A DNA stretch of 64,000 nt from Clostridium tagluense (GCF_003865095.1 NZ_BHYK01000012.1:1-64000), one strand, 5' to 3'. Counted from the stretch's first letter, positions 7,656 through 17,151 are shown. Program-made: numbers and translations. Notes: generated by a model not told the origin, from the sequence alone.

Positions 7656-9041
7656 ATGTTATCAAAAATATTAATCGAGGAAGTATTAAGCAAGGCTTTA
7701 TGTACAGGAGGGGATTTTTCAGAAATATTTTTAGAAGACACTGTAAAAAATAATATATCAATGGTTGATGGAAGAGTAGATAATTCTGTATCTGGAAGAG
7801 AGTTTGGAATAGGTATTAGGATATTTAAAGGCCTTAATAGTGTATATGCATATACAAATGATGCAAGTCGAGAATCCTTATTAGAAACAGCGTGCAAAGC
7901 TGCTCAAGCCGTAGGAAGTATTAACAATGATATATGTATAGATATAAACTTAACAGAAAGAATATGTTCAAACATTCATCCTATTTTATATGTTCCATCC
8001 ACTGTTAGCAACTTAAAAAAGGTAGTGGAAATGAAAAAAGCCTATACTGCAGCTAAAAATTATAGCAGTGAAATAGCCCAAGTAACCATAAATTATGTAG
8101 ATGTGGACCAAAAGGTTTTAATAGCAAATAGTGAAGGCTTATTAACTAATGATAGAAGAATAAGGACAAGAGCATTTATAGAAGCAGTAGCTAGTAATGG
8201 ATTAGAAAACCAAATGGGTTACCAAGGGCCAGGAAGGAAAATGGGCTTTGAAATGTTTGATGCTATTAATATTGAAGAAATAGCAAGACAAGCTAGTAAA
8301 ACAGCTGTTACTATGTTACATGCACCGATTTGTCCAGCAGGGAAAATGCCTGTAGTAATAGATAATGCATTTGGCGGAGTTATATTCCATGAAGCATGTG
8401 GTCATGCTCTAGAAGCTGCAGCTGTAGCAAAAGGCAACTCGGTATTTGCAGGTAAATTAGGAGAGAAGATTGCATCAGACAAGGTAACTGCAATTGATGA
8501 TGGTATTATGCCAAACTTATGGGGTTCAATAAATATTGACGATGAAGGAACTCCAGCTAAAAGGAATGTGTTAATCAAAAATGGTATTTTAAAAGGATAT
8601 ATGATAGACAAATTAAATAGTAGAAGAATGAATATGGAGATTACAGGAAGTAGTAGACGCGAATCCTATAAATTTGCACCAACTTCAAGAATGACTAATA
8701 CATTTATTGCTCCAGGAAATGATGATGAAAATGATATTATAGCCACCACGCAACAGGGCTTATATGCAAAACAAATGGGTGGAGGTTCAGTAAATCCTGT
8801 AACAGGAGAATTTAATTTTGCAGTAGTGGAGGGATATTTAATTAAAAATGGTAAGATAGATACCCCAGTAAGGGGAGCTACCTTGATAGGAAAAGGAGCG
8901 GATATATTATTCAATATTGATATGGTAGGGAAAAATTTACAACATGGTCAGGGAATGTGCGGCGCATCAAGCGGAAATGTACCAACAAATGTAGGACAGC
9001 CTATGATTAGAGTATCAGAGATTACAGTAGGTGGAAGATAG
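7656..9041 (+). CDS. tldD: TldD-family metalloprotease subunit
   Basis: The 461-aa protein carries the TldD zinc motif HEACGH starting at His245 and the conserved family C-terminus (GQGMCGASSGNVPTNVGQP). TldD pairs with TldE (PmbA) to form a cytosolic heterodimeric peptidase that digests unfolded or modified peptides. In other bacteria it matures microcin B17 and degrades CcdA. The tldE gene follows 11 bases later, so the two form an operon. No peptide-modification genes are nearby, so a general proteolytic role is likely. Confidence 0.93.
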   Translation: MLSKILIEEVLSKALCTGGDFSEIFLEDTVKNNISMVDGRVDNSVSGREFGIGIRIFKGLNSVYAYTNDASRESLLETACKAAQAVGSINNDICIDINLTERICSNIHPILYVPSTVSNLKKVVEMKKAYTAAKNYSSEIAQVTINYVDVDQKVLIANSEGLLTNDRRIRTRAFIEAVASNGLENQMGYQGPGRKMGFEMFDAINIEEIARQASKTAVTMLHAPICPAGKMPVVIDNAFGGVIFHEACGHALEAAAVAKGNSVFAGKLGEKIASDKVTAIDDGIMPNLWGSINIDDEGTPAKRNVLIKNGILKGYMIDKLNSRRMNMEITGSSRRESYKFAPTSRMTNTFIAPGNDDENDIIATTQQGLYAKQMGGGSVNPVTGEFNFAVVEGYLIKNGKIDTPVRGATLIGKGADILFNIDMVGKNLQHGQGMCGASSGNVPTNVGQPMIRVSEITVGGR

Positions 9042-9052
9042 GAGGAATTTAT

Positions 9053-10408
9053 ATGACATTAAATGAATTTGTAAAAAAAATATTTAAAAGGGCGAAAGAA
9101 GCTTGCTTTAGTGAGTATGAAATATATTATGAATCAGGAGAAAGCTTAGATATAGAAATATTTAAAAAGGAAGTAGATAAATATAGTTTGAATAAAACTA
9201 TGGGTATAAGCTTTAGAGGTATTTATGAAGGCAAAATGGGATATTCATACACAGAAATTATGGATGATCAGGCAATAGAATTATTAATAGAAAAAGCAAA
9301 GTCAAATGCCCAAATTATTGAGAATGAAGAGAAAGAAATTATTTTTGAAGGCAGTAACAAATATGAAGATTTTAATGGATATAATGAGGAGATTAACAGC
9401 ATATCACCTGAAGATAAGATAAAACTCGCAATGGCGCTTGAAGGTGAGGCTTACAAATGCAGTGAGTATGTTAAAAATACCGGGGAATGTTCTTTAGGAA
9501 CAACAGAAAATGAAAGAAGAATAATAAATTCAAAAGGATTGGACATTAGCACTAAAGTTAATGGTATATATGGATTCATGGAACCTGTTGTTACGAAGGA
9601 GGGAAAGACTAATAATTCCTATGCATATAAATTCACAAACGATATGAGTGAATTTGATATAAAAAAAATTGCAAGAGAAAGTGTGGATGAGTCTTTAGCT
9701 TATTTTGATGCAGAATCAGTGAAAACAGGTAAATATAGAGTGATGTTTAAAAATTCAGTATCTGCGGAATTTCTTCAAACTTTTGAAGGGATATTTAGCG
9801 CTGATAATACTCAAAAAGGCTTATCACTATTAAAAGGTAAAGTAGGAGAAACTATTGCTTCTGAGAGTTTAACAATAGTTGATAATCCATTTTTAAAAGG
9901 GAGTCTATGTTGTACACCTTTTGATGCAGAAGGGGTAGCCACATATTGTAAGAACATAGTAGAAAAAGGGAAGCTAAAAACATTACTTCATAATCTTAAG
10001 ACGGCTATAGTGGAGGACGCAGTGAGTACAGGAAATGCTTCAAAAGCATCCTTCACGTCTCTTATAAAAGTTGCGCCTACAACCTTATATATTGAAAAAG
10101 GAATAAAATCCTATGAAGATATGATTAGAGCTTTGGACAATGGAATTATAATAACGGAGGTACAGGGAACTCATTCAGGAGCCAATCCTATATCAGGAGA
10201 TTTCTCACTAGCAGCTAAAGGATTTTTAGTAGAAAGTGGTAAAATAATAAGACCAGTTGAGCAGATAACTATAGCTGGTAACTATTTTGAAGTTATGAAA
10301 GATACTTTGGAGGTTGGATGTGACTTTAAACTTGGAATACCAAGGTCGGGATCTTGTTTTGGTAGCCCTTGCGTTTTAATAAGGGAAATTTCAGTTGCAG
10401 GTCTTTAG
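9053..10408 (+). CDS. tldE: TldE/PmbA-family partner of TldD
   Basis: The 451-aa protein is homologous to TldD across its length but lacks the HExxxH zinc motif, as expected for the non-catalytic partner. The C-terminal half has conserved TldE segments (QGTHSGANPISGDFSLAAKGF and SGSCFGSPCVLIREISVAG in shorter pieces). A GGAGG site lies just inside the short gap after tldD. The operon ends at a strong 20-bp hairpin. It probably shapes the substrate chamber of the TldD/E complex. Confidence 0.92.
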   Translation: MTLNEFVKKIFKRAKEACFSEYEIYYESGESLDIEIFKKEVDKYSLNKTMGISFRGIYEGKMGYSYTEIMDDQAIELLIEKAKSNAQIIENEEKEIIFEGSNKYEDFNGYNEEINSISPEDKIKLAMALEGEAYKCSEYVKNTGECSLGTTENERRIINSKGLDISTKVNGIYGFMEPVVTKEGKTNNSYAYKFTNDMSEFDIKKIARESVDESLAYFDAESVKTGKYRVMFKNSVSAEFLQTFEGIFSADNTQKGLSLLKGKVGETIASESLTIVDNPFLKGSLCCTPFDAEGVATYCKNIVEKGKLKTLLHNLKTAIVEDAVSTGNASKASFTSLIKVAPTTLYIEKGIKSYEDMIRALDNGIIITEVQGTHSGANPISGDFSLAAKGFLVESGKIIRPVEQITIAGNYFEVMKDTLEVGCDFKLGIPRSGSCFGSPCVLIREISVAGL

Positions 10409-10415
10409 ATATAAG

Positions 10416-10462
10416 TAGAAGGCAATTGTGGACAGTTTACAGCTGTCCACAATTGCCTTCTA
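10416..10462. terminator. Bidirectional terminator, 20-bp perfect stem
   Basis: Bases 10416-10435 pair perfectly with 10443-10462 between the convergent tldE and hemerythrin-like genes. The right arm overlaps the stop codon of the latter. Confidence 0.85.
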
Positions 10463-11014
10463 ATCTAGTTTAGATTCTAATTCACTTAAAATTTTAATAT
10501 ATCTATCTTGTAGGTTATTTTTTGTAGCCTCAGTTTCTACGGTAAAGCATAGAGTATCTATTTCTTCTAATTGCTCTTTACTTAAACTTTTTTGTGCGAA
10601 AGTATAAATGGCGGTATCTTCCTTGTCGATATGCCTATTAAGTAAATCAGTGTAAGCTATAGCATTAGCTATTATATCTACTCTTGAGTCATTATCACCA
10701 GCTTTGAATTTAGCTAAGGCTGATTCTAGATTGCTCATAAAAAGTCTTCCCAAATCATGTTCAACTAACATGCCCATAATAGGACCATTCGCTATTCTCT
10801 CACCTAAAACTTCACTCATTTTTTTAAAAAGAATAACCTCTTCTTTATTATGATGGTGTTTATCTGCAAAATTTCTTACAAAATCAATAACAATATTAAA
10901 GTCATTATAATCCACTTCTTCATTGTTAAGTACTTTAATAGAGAATTTTCGAACCACAACTAACATTCTTTTTATAAGTTTATGTTCTTCCATCATTAAT
11001 TCTATAGCATTCAT
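10460..11014 (-). CDS. Hemerythrin-like (HHE domain) protein
   Basis: This 184-aa all-helical protein has the hemerythrin HHE pattern: EEHKLIKR near residue 9, DKHHHNKEEVILF near 72, LVEHDLGR near 103 and HIDKEDTAIY near 152. These His, Glu and Asp residues would hold a di-iron centre. In anaerobes such proteins bind or scavenge O2 or help with nitrosative and iron stress. It is a single gene with its own AGGAGG-preceded start. The domain is clear; the physiological ligand is inferred from the family. Confidence 0.88.
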   Translation of the reverse strand: MNAIELMMEEHKLIKRMLVVVRKFSIKVLNNEEVDYNDFNIVIDFVRNFADKHHHNKEEVILFKKMSEVLGERIANGPIMGMLVEHDLGRLFMSNLESALAKFKAGDNDSRVDIIANAIAYTDLLNRHIDKEDTAIYTFAQKSLSKEQLEEIDTLCFTVETEATKNNLQDRYIKILSELESKLD

Positions 11015-11206
11015 AATACTTCCTCCTAAAATTAATATTTCATCAATTTAATAACCCTAGTTTTATTTTTATAAGAAAAATATAAGTATGTATATTTTAG
11101 TTTAACCAGAAACATATATTATATAAACATTTGAAAATTGATAATTATTATTAATCAATAATATATCATACAAAATTCTGAAAGTAAATGCTACTGGTTA
11201 TATATT

Positions 11207-12649
11207 TTAATTTCCTTGATTTTTAACATCACGCCTTAAAAATAAGGACAGTATAAAACCAATTATAATGACTATAACTGCAGCTTTCGTGGAATAACGG
11301 AAACCACTATATAGTGCTTGTACCTCAAATTCAGCAGTGTTTCCGATACTTATATTATTTAAAAAATTGTTCTGACCTGCCGTCGTAAGACCGACAAATA
11401 GTGTGGATCCAATTGCTGCGGCTATCTGAATTGCTGTGTTTGTAATAGCAACTCCATCCGCTTGTTGCTCACTTGATAATTGATTAAGTGCGTTTGTTTG
11501 GCTAGGAGAGAGTGATAGAGCAACTCCAAGACATACAAAAGAATATAATATGGCAATTGTTTTTATAGATGTGGAGACTCCAATATGTGATAATAACCAC
11601 ATAAAAATACATATTATAAATAAGCCAACAGGTATTAGTACTTTGCCTCCAAACTTATCAAAAATTTTGCCTGCTATGGGTGTGATTAAGCAGTCAATTA
11701 CTGCGGCTGGAAGTAAAACAAGGGCCGCGGTTAAGGAAGAAGTATTTAAACCATTCTGTAATACCAGTGGCAGTAGCATATTCATGGAGAACTGTATCAT
11801 CTGTGCAATTATAAGAAGTGTTATACACAGTGTGAATATGGGTTGCTTAAAAACACGTAGTTCTAACATTGGTTGTTTTAAGGATAATTGACGTTTAGTA
11901 AAGAAAATTAATGCTATTATTCCAAAAGCAAAGGAAATAGTAATAGTTAAATTGTTACCATTTGAATCATTTATAGAACTTATACCATAGATGGTTCCAG
12001 CAAAGCCTATTGTTGATAGCGCAATAGACAAGTAATCAATTTTAGGCTTTGTTATTACAGAAACATTCTCTAAAAACATTGCGCCAGTAATTATTGATAT
12101 AAGAGATAAGGGAATCAACATTATAAATAAGAATTGCCAATTTAAAAACTGTAATATTGTACCAGAAACTATTGGACCTAATGCTGGACCAACTAAAATT
12201 GCGCAGACACATAAACCCATTGCTGAACCACGCTTCTCTGGAGGATTTATTACTAAAGCGGTATTCATCATTATAGGTATTAGCATTCCTGTTCCTGTGG
12301 CTTGTATCATTCTTGAAATAAGTAGGGCGGGGAAAGAAGTAGAGAAGACAGCCAATATTGTTCCTACTAAGAATAATATCATTGCACTTAAAAATAGCGG
12401 CTTTGTATTGAAGCTATGAATAAGAAAAGCTGTGATTGGTATAAGAATACCAACTACTAGCACATAACCAGTAGCAAGCCATTGTATTGTAGTAGCAGTT
12501 ACATGCATTTCCGCCATAAGCGAAGGGAATGCTACATTTAACAGCGTCTCATTAAATAAGGATAAAAAGCCCCCAAATAGCAGCACAGCCATCATAGCTT
12601 TTACATTATATTTCTTATCTTCTTGAAAATTATTTTTTTTAAATTCCAT
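11207..12649 (-). CDS. DHA2-type MFS multidrug efflux transporter (EmrB/QacA-like)
   Basis: The 480-aa membrane protein has about 14 hydrophobic helices. It carries the drug:H+ antiporter hallmarks: LNVAFPSL in helix 1 (motif D1), LISRMIQATGTGMLIP (motif B with its Arg) and a motif C-like LVGPALGPIVSG. These define the DHA2 group that exports drugs, dyes or antibiotics in exchange for protons. It follows a tetR gene on the same strand across an 82-base gap that contains a palindrome also found at the tetR promoter. It is therefore probably derepressed by its own substrate. Confidence 0.92.
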   Translation of the reverse strand: MEFKKNNFQEDKKYNVKAMMAVLLFGGFLSLFNETLLNVAFPSLMAEMHVTATTIQWLATGYVLVVGILIPITAFLIHSFNTKPLFLSAMILFLVGTILAVFSTSFPALLISRMIQATGTGMLIPIMMNTALVINPPEKRGSAMGLCVCAILVGPALGPIVSGTILQFLNWQFLFIMLIPLSLISIITGAMFLENVSVITKPKIDYLSIALSTIGFAGTIYGISSINDSNGNNLTITISFAFGIIALIFFTKRQLSLKQPMLELRVFKQPIFTLCITLLIIAQMIQFSMNMLLPLVLQNGLNTSSLTAALVLLPAAVIDCLITPIAGKIFDKFGGKVLIPVGLFIICIFMWLLSHIGVSTSIKTIAILYSFVCLGVALSLSPSQTNALNQLSSEQQADGVAITNTAIQIAAAIGSTLFVGLTTAGQNNFLNNISIGNTAEFEVQALYSGFRYSTKAAVIVIIIGFILSLFLRRDVKNQGN

Positions 12650-12673
12650 AAATTACATTCTCCTTTTTAAAAT

Positions 12674-12685
12674 TAGACCAGTCTA
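12674..12685 (-). promoter_or_regulatory. Probable TetR operator before the MFS gene
   Basis: The palindrome TAGACCAGTCTA lies between tetR and the transporter gene. Its half-site, with the flanking TATG on the minus strand, recurs at the tetR promoter (13331-13345). Shared sites at both places suggest control by the local TetR protein. Confidence 0.6.
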
Positions 12686-12731
12686 CATATTTTAAAAAAT
12701 AATTCCTACATAAAATATGTACTATAAGAAT

Positions 12732-13301
12732 TTAATTGTTTAATAATAGTTCTATTTGCTTACTTACCACTAAAAGTGCTGAAACATCTCTTTTGGTTAC
12801 AGATACAGTAATTGCACCTTCAATCATTAAATTGATAACCATACCTAACTCTTCAGCTTTTTCTTTATTAAACCCACTTTCAATTAACTTTTCTGTGTAT
12901 ATATTTTCCATAACTATAATAGCTTTTTTACACGCCTCCCTTAGTTGCTCACTTAAGAGATGTGTTTCTAAAGATAACAAGCTAATGGAAATATCCTGAA
13001 GCCCATCTTCACTATTCAATTCTTCTATTATGGTTTTTATATTGTATTGCATAGCTTTGACTGGATTTGAAAATTTACACAATGCAGTTCTTATACTTTT
13101 TGCTATAGCTTCACTTGCCAGTTTTATAGCTTCTACAGCTAGCTCTTCTTTGCCATTTGGGAAATAGTAATATAAGGAGCCTTTAGGTGAAGCACTTTCT
13201 TTTAAAATTTCATTTAAGCCTGTGGCATTATAACCTTTAAGCTGAAAAAGCCTAGAGGCGGCGGTAAGTATTTTTTCTCTTGAATCAGTTTTATTATTCA
13301 T
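12732..13301 (-). CDS. TetR-family repressor of the efflux gene
   Basis: The 189-aa protein has a TetR helix-turn-helix at the N-terminus (REKILTAASRLFQLKGYNATG, then SPKGSLYYYFPNGKEEL). The C-terminal ligand-binding domain is of the kind seen in LmrA/QacR-like repressors of efflux pumps. It is encoded just upstream of the MFS gene on the same strand. Near-identical palindromes sit before each gene, which implies autoregulation and control of the pump. The inducer is unknown. Confidence 0.9.
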   Translation of the reverse strand: MNNKTDSREKILTAASRLFQLKGYNATGLNEILKESASPKGSLYYYFPNGKEELAVEAIKLASEAIAKSIRTALCKFSNPVKAMQYNIKTIIEELNSEDGLQDISISLLSLETHLLSEQLREACKKAIIVMENIYTEKLIESGFNKEKAEELGMVINLMIEGAITVSVTKRDVSALLVVSKQIELLLNN

Positions 13302-13330
13302 TTACTTTCACCCTCTATCTTAAATTATAG

Positions 13331-13373
13331 TAACTGGTCTACATATAGTATATTATTATTTCTATATTGTCAA
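13331..13373 (-). promoter_or_regulatory. tetR promoter with overlapping operator
   Basis: On the minus strand TTGACA (13368-13373) is followed by TACTAT at 17 bases (or TATACT at 15). The operator-like half-palindrome (13331-13345, TAACTGGTCTACATA) begins directly after the -10 box, where a bound TetR would block initiation. Confidence 0.55.
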
Positions 13374-13496
13374 TAAAAATCAATTGATGATATAATTTAC
13401 TTACAGTTTATTAATAGTAAAATATCACTTTAGGTAAAAGTTGAGTGTTTACAAGTAAACTTATAGAAAAAAATATTTGGAAAAGGAGTTGGTATT

Positions 13497-14225
13497 ATGA
13501 CTATTAATTACGCGCATAGAGGTGCAAGTGCATATTACCCGGAAAATACAATGCTTTCCTTTGAAAAGGCTTTAGAAATGGGTGCTACAGGAATAGAAAC
13601 AGATGTGCAGTTAACAAAGGATGGTGTGTTAGTACTTATTCATGACGAGATGGTTAATAGGACAACTAATGGGGAGGGATTTGTAAAAGACTATACTTAT
13701 AAGGAACTAAATAAGTTAGATGCTGGTTCTTGGATGGACGAGAAGTTTGCAGGAATTAAAATTCCTACAGTTGAGGAGTTAATTTACCTAACTTTGGATA
13801 AAGATATTATTATTAATTTTGAAATCAAAAATGGAATAGTAATATATGAAGATATTGAACAAAAACTTATTGATCTAATTTATAAGCATAAAATAAATCA
13901 TAAAGTTATTTTATCTAGTTTTAATCACTATTCTATAGCTAAGTGTAATAAAATATCTAAGGGAATTAATACAGGTGTATTATATATGGAAGGGATTTAT
14001 AAGCCATATAATTATGCAAGCACTGTTGGGGCAAATGCTATTCATCCATATTTTCCTGCCATAAATGAGGAAGTAATAAAACAAACTCAAAAGCACAGGA
14101 CTCAGATAAATGTGTTTACTGTGGATGATGAAGAGAAAATGAAATTTTTCTTAAATATGAAGGTTGATGGTATTATAACTAATTGTCCTGATAAGCTCCA
14201 TAAAATAATGATATTATATAAATAA
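13497..14225 (+). CDS. Glycerophosphodiester phosphodiesterase
   Basis: This 242-aa protein matches the GDPD family over its full length. It has the catalytic HRGAS (His7), PENT, ETDVQ and HDEM motifs near the N-terminus and FTVDDEEKM and GIITNCPD at the C-terminal end of the barrel. It hydrolyses glycerophosphodiesters to glycerol-3-phosphate and an alcohol. No signal peptide is present, so it works in the cytosol on lipid head groups (UgpQ-like). The AAGGAG site is well placed. The next gene follows by 36 bases and may be co-transcribed. Confidence 0.93.
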   Translation: MTINYAHRGASAYYPENTMLSFEKALEMGATGIETDVQLTKDGVLVLIHDEMVNRTTNGEGFVKDYTYKELNKLDAGSWMDEKFAGIKIPTVEELIYLTLDKDIIINFEIKNGIVIYEDIEQKLIDLIYKHKINHKVILSSFNHYSIAKCNKISKGINTGVLYMEGIYKPYNYASTVGANAIHPYFPAINEEVIKQTQKHRTQINVFTVDDEEKMKFFLNMKVDGIITNCPDKLHKIMILYK

Positions 14226-14261
14226 AATTGATATCTAAAACAGGAGAGGCTAGGGGAAATT

Positions 14262-15023
14262 ATGAAAAATAAGAGTAATATATATTTAGCTTTAGGTATA
14301 TTATGTGAAGTTTACTTTATAGGAACAATAATATTTGGAGGAAGAGTAACTTTTGCTGAGTTTTATCTGGGCCTTGGAGTATTATTAATAACACTAGGGT
14401 TAATTAAACAGAAAAGTAAAAGTGAATATATTTTAATAAAACCTGGTAAGACTCGAACAGCAATAAAAATATGCTTTTTTATAGGACTAGCTTCTTTTGT
14501 AGTTATTGAAGCATGTATAATTCAATCAGCCATATCAAAGCATAAAGATAAAAGTGATTACCTATTGATTCTAGGAGCGGGAGTCAGAGGAGAAGTTCCA
14601 TCAACGGCACTTTATCAAAGGCTTTACGCTAGTCTAGAGTATATTAAAATCAACCCTAAAGTTACGATAGTAGTTTCAGGGGGGAAGGGCTCTGGGGAAA
14701 GTATAACTGAAGCAGAAGCTATGAAAAGATTTTTAATAAAACATGGAGTAGCACGGGGGCAGATAATAAAGGAAGAAAAGTCAACTAGCACTTTAGAAAA
14801 TATGAAATTTACAACAGAGGTTTTAGAAGCATTAGAGGGAAGTGAAAATATAGAAGTAACTATTGTAACAAATAATTTTCATATGTTTAGAGCTAAATTC
14901 TTAGCACAAAGGCAGGGCTTGAAGGTATATGGATATCCTGCAGCACTTCATCCGATGCTAGTGCCTACATGCTTTGCTAGGGAGTATTTAGCAGTAATAA
15001 ATTCCTTTGTATTTGATAGATAA
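14262..15023 (+). CDS. YdcF/SanA-like (DUF218) membrane protein
   Basis: The 253-aa protein has three hydrophobic helices in its first 95 residues and then a DUF218 domain. Conserved pieces include LILGAGV, VSGGKGSGE, EAEAMKRFL and STSTLENMKFT, followed by TNNFHMFRA. Family members (ElyC, SanA, YdcF) influence the envelope and peptidoglycan precursor economy in other bacteria, but the biochemical reaction is not established. It is probably in an operon with the glycerophosphodiesterase. Confidence 0.82.
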   Translation: MKNKSNIYLALGILCEVYFIGTIIFGGRVTFAEFYLGLGVLLITLGLIKQKSKSEYILIKPGKTRTAIKICFFIGLASFVVIEACIIQSAISKHKDKSDYLLILGAGVRGEVPSTALYQRLYASLEYIKINPKVTIVVSGGKGSGESITEAEAMKRFLIKHGVARGQIIKEEKSTSTLENMKFTTEVLEALEGSENIEVTIVTNNFHMFRAKFLAQRQGLKVYGYPAALHPMLVPTCFAREYLAVINSFVFDR

Positions 15024-15077
15024 TAATATTGAAATGCCATTTAAGCTAAGAAGTTTTTCTTATATTATGCTATAACG

Positions 15078-15170
15078 AAAAGTATATATTACCGAAAATG
15101 CTTTACTTCGCCGTGGTAATTATAAATTACTACGGCCTATTTAAATGTATTCTACGCAATATATACTTTT
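15078..15170. repeat. Nested inverted repeat between convergent genes
   Basis: A 13-bp perfect outer pair (AAAAGTATATATT at 15078-15090 and its complement at 15158-15170) encloses a 12-bp inner hairpin (15110-15121 with 15125-15136, one G-T pair). It lies between the convergent ydcF-like and MATE genes. It may be a bidirectional terminator or the remnant of a small mobile repeat. Confidence 0.55.
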
Positions 15171-15230
15171 TAAAAATTAGCATAGTTATATAATCTATAA
15201 AATATATATTATGGAGTGGACAAATTTAAA

Positions 15231-16514
15231 TCAAACAGGTTTTCTTCTAATAAAAAACATCTGTACTACTAAAAACACTAATAATTCCCCACCTAAATTA
15301 CTAAGCCATATGCCGTTATTTCCTATAATTCTAGGCAATATGAATAAAGAGATTTGTGTAGCCATAAAGCCTCTAAATAAGCATATAACAGTTGAAACCT
15401 TGCTCATTTTGATACATTGAAAATAAGATGACTTAATTATATTAATAGCAGTAAAGAAAGTTCCTAAACTAAATAATTTAAATGCACTATATGTTATGGA
15501 TATTAATTCATTGTTAGAAGTGAAAAAGGATATTATGTATTTCCCAAATAAGAAAACAATAAAAAAGTTAACAAATGCTGCTATAAGCGCAGTATTTAAA
15601 GCTAGTGAATAGTAATATTTAACTTTCTTCTTATCTTTAGCTGCGTAGTGAAAACTTAATAGGGGTTGCATACCTTGGGCTATACCCAAAATAATCATAG
15701 TTACAACTGTTATAGTATAGTTAATTATACTATAGGTAGCAGCTCCACTTCCACCAATTCTCTTTAAAATCACTATATTAAATGACATTGTTACTACCGC
15801 TATAGTACATTCTGTTAGGAATGAAGGAAATCCTATTATTGTTATATCTTTAATTGCTTGAAGAGATAGTTTGCATCTTTTAAACCTAAGAACTCCTTTT
15901 CCTCTTAAAAAATAAATAATTGCTATCATCATACTTACAAGTTCACCTAAACCTGTAGCTATAGCAGCGCCTATAATACCCCATTTAAATATAAAGATAA
16001 ATATATAATCTAGCAATATGTTAGTTAGAGAGCCTGCTATCATTGCACACATAGCAAGTTTTGGCGCGCCATCATTTCTTAAAAAACAGTTTAGTCCCTG
16101 GCTTAAAACTAAAGGTATGGAAAACAAGAAACAAAACCTTATATAATTATACACATCATCTATTAAATAATCTGGTGATCCTAATGCATAAGTTATAGGT
16201 TTTGAGAAAAACACACCTACTATAAATAAGGCTATTGCCGCTATAATTAAAAGCAAAATAGATTCATTGAATTTATTTATAGCCTCCTGTTTTTTACCAT
16301 ACCCTAAGTTCATTGCAACCAGAGTCGATCCACCAACAGAAATTATGAGCGTTAATGCTGTAGCTATTAGGGTTGGTGGGAATGCTATATTTACGGCTGC
16401 CAATGCATTACTCCCAACACCTCTGCCTACAAATATTCCATCTATAATAATATATAATGATGCAACTAACATTCCGGTCACAGCTGGGATTACATAATTA
16501 AAAAAATTTTTCAT
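15231..16514 (-). CDS. MATE-family efflux transporter
   Basis: The 427-aa protein has about 12 membrane helices. It shows MATE features such as the N-terminal IPAVTGMLVASLY and the internal repeat of two six-helix halves (GGSTLVAMNLGYGKKQEA in the first, ILGIAQGMQPLLSF in the second). These transporters export cationic drugs or metabolites using Na+ or H+ gradients. Its promoter has the 19-bp spacer and dyad seen with MerR-type activators, so expression is probably induced by a bound drug. No regulator gene is adjacent. The start is slightly shorter than in typical homologues but has a GAGGCG site. Confidence 0.9.
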   Translation of the reverse strand: MKNFFNYVIPAVTGMLVASLYIIIDGIFVGRGVGSNALAAVNIAFPPTLIATALTLIISVGGSTLVAMNLGYGKKQEAINKFNESILLLIIAAIALFIVGVFFSKPITYALGSPDYLIDDVYNYIRFCFLFSIPLVLSQGLNCFLRNDGAPKLAMCAMIAGSLTNILLDYIFIFIFKWGIIGAAIATGLGELVSMMIAIIYFLRGKGVLRFKRCKLSLQAIKDITIIGFPSFLTECTIAVVTMSFNIVILKRIGGSGAATYSIINYTITVVTMIILGIAQGMQPLLSFHYAAKDKKKVKYYYSLALNTALIAAFVNFFIVFLFGKYIISFFTSNNELISITYSAFKLFSLGTFFTAINIIKSSYFQCIKMSKVSTVICLFRGFMATQISLFILPRIIGNNGIWLSNLGGELLVFLVVQMFFIRRKPV

Positions 16515-16542
16515 AAGAATTATCGCCTCTCTACAAAGAAGA

Positions 16543-16573
16543 ATTATATACTCTACAACGACTATAGAGTCAA
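16543..16573 (-). promoter_or_regulatory. MerR-type promoter of the MATE gene (19-bp spacer with dyad)
   Basis: On the minus strand TTGACT (16568-16573) and a perfect TATAAT (16543-16548) are separated by 19 bases instead of 17. The spacer carries the dyad CTCTATA...TGTAGAG. This over-long spacer with a centred dyad is the signature of promoters activated by MerR-family regulators such as BmrR and TipA. Confidence 0.72.
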
Positions 16574-17151
16574 GAAAAAAATTCTAGTGTATATATCTAA
16601 ATATTTATTCCCCATACTTACCTTTGCAATCTTCTTTTGGGGCTTTTTGTTTAAAAATGTTATGCCTAAAGGGTTAGTAAGCATAGATTTTATGTATTTA
16701 TTTTTATTTCTAAAAGGGATAATCCTAATTTTTTATAAAATAGTATAAAGTCTAACTTATAAAATTGTTCTAGGGAATAATATCTATATCTCTTTTCTAT
16801 CCTAAAGTATAATATACCTTGTTATTCTTTTTTATTATATCAATAAGGCTACAATTAATGCAACTAGCTATCTGGTGGTATGCTATAAGCACCAGATATT
16901 TTTGTAAGTAGCGCGCAATGTATATGCATGTATATGAATATTTATTCAATAAAACTCGAATTAAAATTAAATTTAAAGTCGTTATTTTAAAGTCTTAACT
17001 GATGTAAATGCCTTGTTTAAATACGTTTAAGCATTAACAAATTATGAATAGCATAATTATTTGTCAAAATAAACTATTGACTAATGAATTAAAATGCAAT
17101 AGAATGTATAAAAGTAAACAAGTTATTCTATTAATTTAGGGGGTAATATAA
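16574..17151. other. Long intergenic region
   Basis: About 580 bases between the divergent MATE and 126-aa genes. Apart from a terminator-like hairpin at 16869-16904, with no gene before it, I see no coding frame with a ribosome binding site. A small RNA ending at that hairpin is possible. Confidence 0.35.
16869..16904 (+). terminator. Orphan intrinsic terminator
   Basis: A 9-bp perfect stem (TATCTGGTG with its complement) followed by TTTTT, with no coding gene upstream on the plus strand for more than 300 bases. It may end an unannotated small RNA. Confidence 0.55.
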
